From Promethearchaeota archaeon (GTDB lineage: Archaea > Asgardarchaeota > Lokiarchaeia > Sigyniarchaeales > SOKP01), in the NCBI GenBank assembly GCA_030615145.1, contig JAUWZT010000120.1:1-10848 (forward strand): a stretch of 10,848 nt of DNA. The letters are read 5' to 3'. The position numbers and the translations under genes are program-made. Under the pieces are notes generated by a model that was given only the letters and a program-made list of their open reading frames with translations, was not told where the DNA came from and searched no databases. Below are positions 1-5,706 of the stretch, piece after piece. Position 1 is the stretch's first letter. Each line of letters starts with the position of its first letter.

Positions 1-1
1 T

Positions 2-454
2 ATGACACTCCACATTCATTTTTCAATTAATACCTACTATTTCAGAGTTACTTTAGATGTACCCTATTATTTTTTAGTCTTTAATTGGATGGCGTGGTCA
101 TCCTATTCCGCGTACCAAAAAATAAAGAATAAAAATATTCAACCATGGATAAAAGTACGATACAAATTGGTTGCTTTCGTTTCATTTATTCTCAGCTTTA
201 ACAACATACCCGAATATTTTCAACCTGTAGGTACTACATGGGGCGATCCTGATAATATAATAAGCCTAGCTGTTTTTGGTACAACTGCTGTAATATCAGT
301 AATTTTTGCGATAGGGTTCAGTATAGCCTGGATGATGCCAAATTGGCTTAAAAAATTTTTTAATAGGAATTATCAACTTTTAGACGAAAAAGAGTATACT
401 GAAGAAGAATTAATGAATTTAATTAGAGAACAATTAGCGAATAGGAATAATTAA
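2..454 (+). CDS. C-terminal part of an integral membrane protein (partial)
   Basis: The frame is open from the left edge, so the ATG at position 2 may be internal and the gene probably begins outside the window. The visible 150 residues contain about three hydrophobic segments: roughly residues 17-35 (around VPYYFLVFNWMAW), 54-70 (around LVAFVSFILSF) and 86-112 (around FGTTAVISVIFAIGFSIAWMMP). A short charged cytoplasmic-type tail with acidic and basic residues follows (KEYTEEELMNLIREQL). I do not recognise the family and see no catalytic motif. It runs toward the convergent JAMM gene, whose stop lies about 25 bases away. That the frame codes is fairly secure from length and composition; function and true start are unknown. 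Confidence 0.6.
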   Translation: MTLHIHFSINTYYFRVTLDVPYYFLVFNWMAWSSYSAYQKIKNKNIQPWIKVRYKLVAFVSFILSFNNIPEYFQPVGTTWGDPDNIISLAVFGTTAVISVIFAIGFSIAWMMPNWLKKFFNRNYQLLDEKEYTEEELMNLIREQLANRNN

Positions 455-479
455 TTCTCGTAATTTTTATATTTGTAGA

Positions 480-974
480 TTAATCTTTAACAAAGTTTAT
501 CGCTATTTGAAGCAATTTATTTTTTATATAAATAAAACCATTAATTTCTTTGCTTCTAGAATCCATTATTATCCATATTAAGTGTTTGAACTTTTTTATA
601 CCACAGTTGTGATAAGATTTCATACATTTTTTATCAACGCCGCTCGGATTTGCTCCAGCGGGGTGAGAATGAAAAATTGCTATTAATTCTAAATTGTTAT
701 TTTTTAAAATAGTAGTTGAAAGTTTTATCAACATGTCATCGTTATCTAACAAGAATGCTACAGGACTTTTATTGCTAGAGTCAATACATTGAAAATCCTT
801 ACTATAATACTTATATTTAAAATCACCATTATTATTAATTTCTTGAATTTCACCGAAAATTAAACCGCACGCTTCATTCGGGGTGGCATTTTCAATACAT
901 TGTTCTAATTCGTTAAATAGGATTTTGTCAATAAAAAAAATAATATCGTTTTCAAATCTCATTTTATACTTCAT
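480..974 (-). CDS. JAMM/MPN-domain (JAB1/Mov34-type) metallopeptidase
   Basis: Predicted zinc-dependent isopeptidase of the JAB/MPN family, whose members remove ubiquitin-like proteins or cut peptides. Counting from the ATG at 974, the active-site signature is visible: Glu34 in PNEACGL, His102 and His104 in HSHP, then Ser111 and Asp114 in PSGVD. The two histidines and the aspartate would bind zinc and the glutamate would activate water. At 164 residues this is a stand-alone MPN core. The frame also opens with a TTG at 980, two codons upstream, but ATG at 974 is the simpler start. It follows the DUF4443-like gene by only a few bases on the same strand, so the two should be co-transcribed. One oddity: the second His and the Asp are separated by nine residues, where the usual JAMM spacing is ten. 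The substrate cannot be read from the sequence, and no ubiquitin-like or E1/E2 gene is in the window. Confidence 0.85.
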   Translation of the reverse strand: MKYKMRFENDIIFFIDKILFNELEQCIENATPNEACGLIFGEIQEINNNGDFKYKYYSKDFQCIDSSNKSPVAFLLDNDDMLIKLSTTILKNNNLELIAIFHSHPAGANPSGVDKKCMKSYHNCGIKKFKHLIWIIMDSRSKEINGFIYIKNKLLQIAINFVKD

Positions 975-981
975 ACTCAAA

Positions 982-1665
982 TTAAAATAGCGTTAAAGCC
1001 GCGTTTAAAGCGGCTAACCGCGATATTTGGGGATTTTCACCCAAACCTATTATTATCACATCGTCTTTCTCAAATAATACCTTAGCTTTTTCAATTTTCG
1101 ATGTAAAATACTTCAGAGTTTTTTGATTGATTTTCTTTTGTTCTTCGCTGCCATTATTTACAAATTTAGAAGGAAAGACAATATCTTTTCCGTTATACAC
1201 AAGACAAGTAGCTCCATAACCGTTAACCTTTATTGCCGCGTCTCTTTGCTCGATTCCGTCCTTAATCTTCTTAGTGGCGTTCTTAACTAAACAAAAGTAA
1301 GGATTAACATTTTCAGGTTCAATAATAATATCTTTTAAAAAAGTAAGGTCCGCTTTTTCTAATAAAGGAATTTTTTTTTTTACTTTAGCAAAAAATTTAT
1401 ACCCTTTCTCAGTTAACACATGCCCCTTCCTTTTCCTTTCTCCAGCGTCTGGAACTACAATAAACTCACTTACATCTTTTAATTTTTTAACCAAAGATTT
1501 AGCTGTTCCAGATCCAATTTGCAATTCATCTTTAAGGCGATATCTTCCAATACCTGCTGGATTTTCTCCAAATATAAATAAAGATAATATTATATGAACA
1601 TAATCGAAAGTAGGTTTAATAGTTAGACTTTCAAAGAGTGGTTTTAATTCACTTAATTCTTTCAT
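982..1665 (-). CDS. Winged-helix DUF4443-like archaeal protein
   Basis: A 227-residue soluble protein. Residues about 20-100 form a predicted winged helix: the segment YRLKDELQIGSGTAKSLVKKL looks like the helix-turn-helix, followed by a basic wing and VLTEKGYKFF, the usual last helix of such domains. Residues about 105-227 are a second alpha/beta domain ending in GLGENPQISRLAALNAALTLF, an ending that resembles the archaeal DUF4443 family. It is probably DNA-binding, but neither target nor ligand is known to me. It is the first gene of a minus-strand pair with the JAMM peptidase, stopping eight bases before that gene's ATG. The start ATG has no evident Shine-Dalgarno sequence, and a TATA-like stretch near 1719-1728 lies about 55 bases upstream. 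The winged helix is well supported; the DUF4443 assignment is from memory of the family. Confidence 0.7.
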   Translation of the reverse strand: MKELSELKPLFESLTIKPTFDYVHIILSLFIFGENPAGIGRYRLKDELQIGSGTAKSLVKKLKDVSEFIVVPDAGERKRKGHVLTEKGYKFFAKVKKKIPLLEKADLTFLKDIIIEPENVNPYFCLVKNATKKIKDGIEQRDAAIKVNGYGATCLVYNGKDIVFPSKFVNNGSEEQKKINQKTLKYFTSKIEKAKVLFEKDDVIIIGLGENPQISRLAALNAALTLF

Positions 1666-1744
1666 GTTCTTGATATTTAAAGAAATCGTTTGTAAAAAAA
1701 ATATTACATCAAATAAAATTATAAGTTAAAATTGTATTATTTCC

Positions 1745-1753
1745 TTTATATAA
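1745..1753 (+). promoter_or_regulatory. TATA-like box for the appendage-like gene
   Basis: TTTATATAA lies about 41-49 bases upstream of the ATG at 1794, which puts transcription start near 1775-1780 and leaves a leader of about 15-20 bases. No Shine-Dalgarno sequence precedes the ATG, so translation is probably leaderless-like. The same 128-base gap must also hold the divergent promoter of the winged-helix/JAMM operon. Confidence 0.4.
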
Positions 1754-1793
1754 TCGATAATTATTACTTTATCGGGAAGTCGGCGATTTTTTA

Positions 1794-2792
1794 ATGGCTA
1801 AAAAAAATAGAGATCAAGATCAAGAAGATATGCATGAATTACTATTATTTAGAGAGCCGACTGCTCAGGAAATAAAAAGATTCGAATCTGTTTCTCTTGA
1901 ATATATTGATCAAGAAGATAAAATTAATTTATTATGCAAATCAGAACCTTTTGGAGGAAACTATCTTTATTCCTTGGTAATATCAAATAAGAGTGTTGAT
2001 CCGATTACAGAAATTAAGATTAGAGTGAGGATGCCAAGATTCTTAAAGCTTTGTAGAAGTACACCTCCAACAATAACCATAGAAACAATTAATTTTGAAG
2101 AAGATGAAGAAGAAACACAAGTAAAAATAGAATTTGAAATATTAAAAGGAAAGGCTCAAAAACAAATTAATTTATATTTCTGCCCGTTATCCTTAGAAGA
2201 AAAGGGTGAGATTAGATCATCCGTTACATTCGTAAATAATGTTGATTTTGTTAGGGCAATTGACACGGATGCTATTACTATTCAATTCGATCCATTTAAC
2301 ATTGAAAGAAAAATATTACCAAGCGCTGAAGTTAAAAAATTCCTACAAAACCCCGGGATAAAAAAAGCGATTAAAAGCATAGGGATTGGTATAGAAAAAT
2401 TCTTCGACGAAAACTATTATTTCAACCAAATTAATAAAATCATCCAGGACCAAAATTTCCAATTAATTATTAAAGATAACGATAATAAAATTGTTTGGTT
2501 CTACGGAACAGAATTAGTATCGGGAAAAGATGTCTTGGTAATAGGACAAATTAACTCGGGTAAAATAGAATGGTTAGCAGCGTCGCAAAACCATTCCTTA
2601 CTCATCTCCATCTTAACAAAGTTTGTAAACACTTTTAAAGAGGAAATGATAATTTTAAGCCAAATAAATTCTGATGATCAAATTTACCATTTAGAATGTA
2701 AATATTGCGGCAATATCTTATCTAGCTTTCCTGGAAAAGGTAAATCGATCGAATGTAATAAATGCAACTACGAACAAGTTATTTGGAACTAG
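1794..2792 (+). CDS. Appendage-like beta-sandwich/platform protein with C-terminal zinc ribbon
   Basis: A 332-residue soluble protein with three parts. Residues about 40-168 are beta-rich with an immunoglobulin-like pattern (YLYSLVISNKSVDPITEIKIRV, then alternating strands). Residues about 176-285 are alpha/beta: a helix-rich stretch, then LIIKDNDNKIVWFYGTEL, GKDVLVIGQIN, a strand with WLAAS, and a final helix ISILTKFVNTF. Residues 302-324 are a zinc ribbon with CKYC and CNKC pairs (Cys302, 305, 321, 324). A beta-sandwich followed by an alpha/beta platform is the order in adaptin and gamma-COP appendage domains, and the G-x(n)-GxDxLV...AxS...IL pattern recalls the gamma-COP platform. That relation is my inference. 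The gene stands alone between a divergent operon and a long non-coding stretch. It could instead be an unrelated archaeal beta-sandwich protein. Coding status is certain; homology is tentative. Confidence 0.75.
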   Translation: MAKKNRDQDQEDMHELLLFREPTAQEIKRFESVSLEYIDQEDKINLLCKSEPFGGNYLYSLVISNKSVDPITEIKIRVRMPRFLKLCRSTPPTITIETINFEEDEEETQVKIEFEILKGKAQKQINLYFCPLSLEEKGEIRSSVTFVNNVDFVRAIDTDAITIQFDPFNIERKILPSAEVKKFLQNPGIKKAIKSIGIGIEKFFDENYYFNQINKIIQDQNFQLIIKDNDNKIVWFYGTELVSGKDVLVIGQINSGKIEWLAASQNHSLLISILTKFVNTFKEEMIILSQINSDDQIYHLECKYCGNILSSFPGKGKSIECNKCNYEQVIWN

Positions 2793-3122
2793 AAAATTTA
2801 ATTACTCCTTCGTTACTGTATTCTTTCGATGACTTGTTTTAAAAATAATAAAAATTTTTTTATGTTTCATTTGATATAAAATTTCGCTTTTCAGCATTTC
2901 ACAATTTGATTAAATTTTTATTTTCTTCTAAAATTACAACCAATTGTTTCATTATGTCAGTTTTAAAGACCTTTTTATTCCTTATAGCATTAAGTTTTCA
3001 CAGATCTGAAAAATCAGTGCAAGATATTTATATTGTACGAAATGATTCGATTAGTATGATTTGAATTTTGTCGTGAAATTTATTTCGTTTTTTTCCTTAG
3101 AAAATCAAGTATCAATCAAAAT

Positions 3123-3131
3123 CTTTAAATA
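3123..3131 (+). promoter_or_regulatory. Archaeal TATA box for the histone gene
   Basis: CTTTAAATA, a good archaeal TATA-type element, lies about 100 bases before the histone ATG. Transcription would start near 3150-3160 and give a leader of roughly 70 bases, which fits the use of a strong Shine-Dalgarno sequence. A second weaker TATA-like stretch (around 3181-3195) is closer to the start and is a possible alternative. Confidence 0.45.
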
Positions 3132-3213
3132 CATAAAAGAACATTCTTTATTTGATTAAGTAAATTTAATCAAAAAAATTAAATTTAAAAATATTAACTA
3201 AAATATAAAAAGT

Positions 3214-3218
3214 GGAGG
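3214..3218 (+). promoter_or_regulatory. Strong Shine-Dalgarno sequence of the histone gene
   Basis: GGAGG lies seven bases before the ATG at 3226 and fixes that start. The core GGAGGAATTAT recurs exactly before the PH-domain gene at 4929; most other genes here lack a clear Shine-Dalgarno sequence. Confidence 0.75.
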
Positions 3219-3225
3219 AATTATC

Positions 3226-3438
3226 ATGTCTGAATATATTAGTTGGAGTCCTATTCGGCGCCTTATGAAACATAACGGTGCTGTTATTGTCGCAAGAGAC
3301 GCTGTAAACGAGCTCGTCGATTGGATGGGTGCATCAGCAGAGAAGATAACCAAAAGTGCGTTAACCTTAACCAAACATTCAAAACGTAAGAAAATAACTC
3401 GGGACGATATCTTATTAGCTATTAAATACTTCAAATAA
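3226..3438 (+). CDS. Archaeal HMf-type histone
   Basis: A 70-residue single histone fold that should wrap DNA as dimers or longer stacks. The frame matches HMfA/B through its whole length without gaps: WSPIRRLMKHNGA at the first helix, DAVNELVDWMGA in the long central helix, LTKHSKRKKITRDDILLAIKYF at the third helix. His51 and Asp61 correspond to HMf His49 and Asp59, the pair that joins dimers, so multimer assembly looks possible. Two DNA-contact positions differ: Ile21 stands where HMf has Arg19, and Lys56 where HMf has Thr54. There are no N- or C-terminal tails. The gene is a single cistron with its own TATA box, a strong GGAGG seven bases before the ATG, and a T-rich terminator, consistent with high expression. 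An open frame on the opposite strand is a shadow. Confidence 0.95.
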   Translation: MSEYISWSPIRRLMKHNGAVIVARDAVNELVDWMGASAEKITKSALTLTKHSKRKKITRDDILLAIKYFK

Positions 3439-3461
3439 ATAGCAAATATAGTTTAAAACTT

Positions 3462-3488
3462 ATTTCTTTTTTTTTTCTTTTTATTTAT
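3462..3488 (+). terminator. T-rich terminator after the histone gene
   Basis: A nearly uninterrupted thymine run, broken only by single A or C bases, starts about 24 bases after the histone stop codon. Archaeal RNA polymerase terminates at such T-tracts without needing a hairpin; none is visible here. Confidence 0.6.
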
Positions 3489-3492
3489 TAAA

Positions 3493-3832
3493 TTAATCAG
3501 GAAAACATTTATTTATCTTAAGAAGGGAATATTTTAGATATTGTTTCATAAAATGGCGTTCACTATTGCAGTATTCAAGTTTTTGATTATTTGATAATCC
3601 CTCACAGTTGTCTATAAGATTGTGTACATCAGTTATCATTATCATGTAATCATTTTTAACAGATTCACATTCTTGAATTATTAAATCATTAACTAAGTTT
3701 GAGTTAAAATCGTTGTCTCCGAGTTGAGTTTTGCTACTATTTATTAAAGGGCTAATTGAGTTTGGTTTAACTGTTTCAATGAAATGTACTACTTCTTTAC
3801 TATTACTGAAACCTTTTGAAATGAATACTCAT
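3493..3832 (-). pseudogene. Frameshifted small gene of unknown function
   Basis: On the minus strand a 111-codon frame (3828 to 3493) stays open, which is unlikely by chance in such A+T-rich DNA, yet it lacks a usable start until an ATG at 3645. An ATG at 3832 in another frame begins MSIHFK and would join the long frame if one A were removed from the AAAA run (plus-strand TTTT at 3814-3817). The restored product would be about 112 residues, mostly helical and polar (for example VVHFIETVKPNS, ETV...LINSSKTQLGDN, HFMKQYLKYSLLK). I do not recognise it. It sits next to a chimeric broken gene, so genuine decay is plausible; a homopolymer assembly error is the alternative. A TATA-like TTTTAAATATTG about 40 bases upstream would serve the ATG. 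Confidence 0.4.
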
Positions 3833-3876
3833 CTCGGAGAATTTTCGATTTAAAGAAAGAAATCACAAAACAATAT

Positions 3877-4209
3877 TTAAAAGAGAAGATAGTAGCAATT
3901 TATTGTTAAATAAGAAAATATTCCCTTAGAATTATGAACTTCCATCAAATCATCGATCGTTACAAATTTCTCTGTTTTTGCTGATAAATACGATAATAAC
4001 ACAGTTTTTATTGCTTCTCTTGCTTGCTCTGGAGAAAAATCTGGTTTTACATCGTTAATGATACAATCTGTAAAATAAGAGTCCTCAATACCCATAGATA
4101 TTTCGTAATATTTTGGAAAAGGTCCGTGCTTAATTTCTGGTTCGTACCATTCTCCTTTATTATTATCCATACTTTCGTGATTAGAGAAAATTTTAACTGG
4201 CTTTTTCCA
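3877..4209 (-). pseudogene. C-terminal fragment of a Gfo/Idh/MocA-family oxidoreductase
   Basis: This frame directly continues that of the DUF849 fragment after the TAG at 4212-4210, starting WKKPVKIFSNHES. The segment GIEDSYFTDCIINDVKPDF, then SPEQAREAIKTVLLSYLSAKTEKFVTIDDL, is characteristic of the last part of NAD(P)-dependent Gfo/Idh/MocA sugar or polyol dehydrogenases. The family is usually 330-380 residues long; only about the last 110 are here and the N-terminal Rossmann domain is missing, so it cannot act as a dehydrogenase. An ATG at 4170 could start a 97-residue product but has no clear ribosome-binding site. The last dozen residues (IFSYLTINCYYLLF) do not look like the family's normal end, suggesting damage there too. 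I read it as the right half of a chimeric dead gene. Confidence 0.6.
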
Positions 4210-4788
4210 CTAGTGATTTTCGATAATTGTACCTTTTGTTCCATATATTTCTAAACTATTTGGTGGTGGTGACCATGTGCCCCCAGGCCAATTAAAAAAC
4301 AAGGTTAAAATGTGGGGCGCCTTCAATAAATCTTTTTCAATTAAATTGTTAAGGTTCCAATATGAACCTATATGCCACACTTCCCATTCAGGTTTTATAT
4401 CAAACTTTTCGCAAGTAATGCAGTACTGTTCTAATTCGTCAAGATCGTGGATTTGGTTTACTGTCATTTCAGTAAAATGCTCATCGTGATGATTCAATAT
4501 CGCAGAAAGCATGTCGGGTTTCGCATGAAAGCCTGGAGCTCTTTCTTCTATTGGGTAGCTAGACATACCCGCTTGGATTATAATATCGCATCTTTCTCTA
4601 ATTCTTTTAACGGTCTCGATCTCTTCTCCTCTGGGCAGGTGAACGTGAGCAATTGCAGCTCCAGCTTCATAGCATTTAACACCATCCTCTATCAATGCAT
4701 CTGTTGTTTCCGGCCAATTTTTTAAATCAGGATACATCCACGAATTCGCAGTAGTGGCTGTAATAATCATCTTTTCATATTCAATCAT
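4210..4788 (-). pseudogene. N-terminal DUF849/BKACE (beta-keto acid cleavage enzyme) fragment, fused to a dehydrogenase tail
   Basis: Residues 1 to about 172 match the BKACE family, which cleaves beta-keto acids with acetyl-CoA at a zinc site in a TIM barrel. Visible markers are KMIITATTANSW, CYEAGAAIAHVHLPRG with the zinc-binding His48 and His50, LNHHDEHFTEMTVNQIH, KPEWEVWHIGSYWNLN and LTLFFNWPGGTWSPP. Members are about 270-310 residues, so the C-terminal third, including the glutamate that completes the zinc site, is missing. From about residue 176 the sequence (NSLEIYGTKGTIIENH) belongs instead to a Gfo/Idh/MocA oxidoreductase. A TAG stop follows, with the dehydrogenase frame continuing beyond it. 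The start could be ATG 4788 or ATG 4770. A TATA-like ACTTATA-type stretch around 4815-4830 lies upstream. The product is almost certainly not an active BKACE. Confidence 0.7.
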
Positions 4789-4850
4789 TACATTCTTCCA
4801 ATTTAGCTTTTGATTATAACTTTATACTTAAAAATTCATATATTCAAATA

Positions 4851-4895
4851 TGTATGTAAATGTTTATGACATAACAAAGTATGTATTTACATACA
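4851..4895. promoter_or_regulatory. Inverted repeat, candidate operator between divergent genes
   Basis: TGTATGTAAAT (4851-4861) and ATTTACATACA (4885-4895) are perfect 11-base inverted copies separated by 23 bases. The spacer contains a smaller palindrome, TTATG-A-CATAA (4864-4874). The element lies in the 140-base gap between the broken BKACE gene (minus) and the PH-domain gene (plus), where the promoters must be. It could bind a dimeric repressor or form a hairpin in a transcript. No binding protein is identified; the lost helix-turn-helix tail of the neighbouring PH gene is a speculative candidate. Confidence 0.45.
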
Positions 4896-4914
4896 ATTAA
4901 ATTAATAAAAATAT

Positions 4915-4919
4915 GGAGG
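4915..4919 (+). promoter_or_regulatory. Shine-Dalgarno sequence that sets the PH-gene start
   Basis: GGAGG nine bases before the ATG at 4929 selects that codon over the in-frame ATG at 4881, which would lie inside the inverted repeat region and has no ribosome-binding site. Confidence 0.75.
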
Positions 4920-4928
4920 AATTATAAT

Positions 4929-5480
4929 ATGAGTAAAAATAATTTAAACTTTCAAGGTACAATTTCTCGTAATTATGCCAAAAAGCAGATTCTTAAATTT
5001 TCTATCGGTTATCTTACGGTCTATGCATCATATATGATTTTTGTGTTTGGGGTTATGTTCTTTCTTGTAGGTATACAATTAGAAATGATCTTATTGTTGA
5101 TTTTCTATGCTGTACTTATTCCCTACATGTTTGTTTTAATTTTTGTTATATGGTTCGAATTTAAGTATGTCAAAATGTTTTCATTTGAAGTGCTAGAAAA
5201 TAACCTTATTATTCGTCATGGTGTTTTCAATAGGGTTAAAGCTACGATCCCTTATAGCAGGATACAAAATATTAATATCACAAATGGAGTTTTCGATAGG
5301 ATGTACAAGACTTTTACTGTTAAGGTTGAAACGGCTGGATTTAGCGCAGCTGCATCTGGTCGTCGTTCAGGTCTTGCAAAACCAGAAGGATTTATTCCCG
5401 GATTGAAAGAACCTAATATCATTGAGAATAAAATAAAAGAACATTTAAAGAGACATTCTGCGATACCAAGTGGTTTATAA
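4929..5480 (+). CDS. Membrane bPH2 (DUF304/YdbS-like) PH-domain protein, probably truncated
   Basis: A 183-residue membrane protein. Two adjacent transmembrane helices (about residues 22-48 and 51-76) are followed by a bacterial-type PH domain at about 78-175. The diagnostic stretch is FEVLENNLIIRHGVFNR, then ATIPYSRIQNINITNGVFDR and FTVKVETAG, as in YdbS-like proteins, where the domain lies against the inner face of the membrane. The glycine- and alanine-rich loop FSAAASGRRSGLA is typical of archaeal members. The start is the ATG at 4929, chosen because of the GGAGG. The frame continues for 21 sense codons after its TAA and then meets traces of a helix-turn-helix domain (see 5481-5692), so the present protein is probably a shortened form of a PH-HTH fusion. 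The PH and membrane parts look intact. Function is unknown; a role in membrane-linked regulation is speculative. Confidence 0.85.
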   Translation: MSKNNLNFQGTISRNYAKKQILKFSIGYLTVYASYMIFVFGVMFFLVGIQLEMILLLIFYAVLIPYMFVLIFVIWFEFKYVKMFSFEVLENNLIIRHGVFNRVKATIPYSRIQNINITNGVFDRMYKTFTVKVETAGFSAAASGRRSGLAKPEGFIPGLKEPNIIENKIKEHLKRHSAIPSGL

Positions 5481-5692
5481 AACCAGATTTTTAAGCCAGA
5501 AGAATTGACATTTGACAACTTTATTAGCGCGAAGGAGAACAGCTAAGAACTTCAATCAAAGAAAGATGTGAAGGTGTTAAATTGACAGTCGCTAACTTAA
5601 CTGAAAAATTGGCTTTAGGTGATAAGAAAAATAAGATAGAGAAATTGTCTCATGCATTAGGTTATAAATTTGAAGATTTGTTTGAAGATTAA
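5481..5692 (+). pseudogene. Decayed helix-turn-helix tail of the PH-domain gene
   Basis: After the TAA at 5478-5480 the same frame reads NQIFKPEELTFDNFISAKENS before a second stop at 5544-5546. Overlapping it, the frame shifted by two bases (5528-5692) reads REGEQLRTSIKER and then LTVANLTEKLAL, followed by KIEKLSHALGYKFEDLFED and TAA. The second reading looks like an XRE-type domain: the first two helices and the characteristic final LxxxLGxxxEDLF are present, but the recognition-helix region between LAL and KIEKL is missing. The simplest reading is that a PH-HTH protein suffered one nonsense change, a frameshift or small deletion near 5525-5530 and an internal deletion. It could also be a separate degraded regulator gene. 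No start codon or ribosome-binding site serves the HTH frame well. Confidence 0.5.
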
Positions 5693-5706
5693 CAATTTTT
5701 TTCAGA

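Larger units (their letters stand above)
2793..3225. other. Intergenic stretch upstream of the histone gene
   Basis: About 430 bases with no convincing gene. It is strongly A+T-rich. On the minus strand a 33-codon open run (2899-2997) reads like protein (containing RNKKVFKTDIMKQLVVILEE) and includes an ATG at 2952, but it is bounded by stops and too short to trust. It may be the remnant of a lost gene. The right-hand 100 bases carry the histone promoter and ribosome-binding site described separately. Confidence 0.5.

Noticed and set aside
3198..3434. Open frame of 78 codons opposite the histone gene
   Set aside because: It lies wholly across a clear histone gene with matching family sequence, and its own translation has no recognisable pattern.
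4024..4725. Several plus-strand open frames across the chimeric BKACE/oxidoreductase region
   Set aside because: They are shadows of family-matching minus-strand sequence and translate to low-complexity, aromatic-rich strings.
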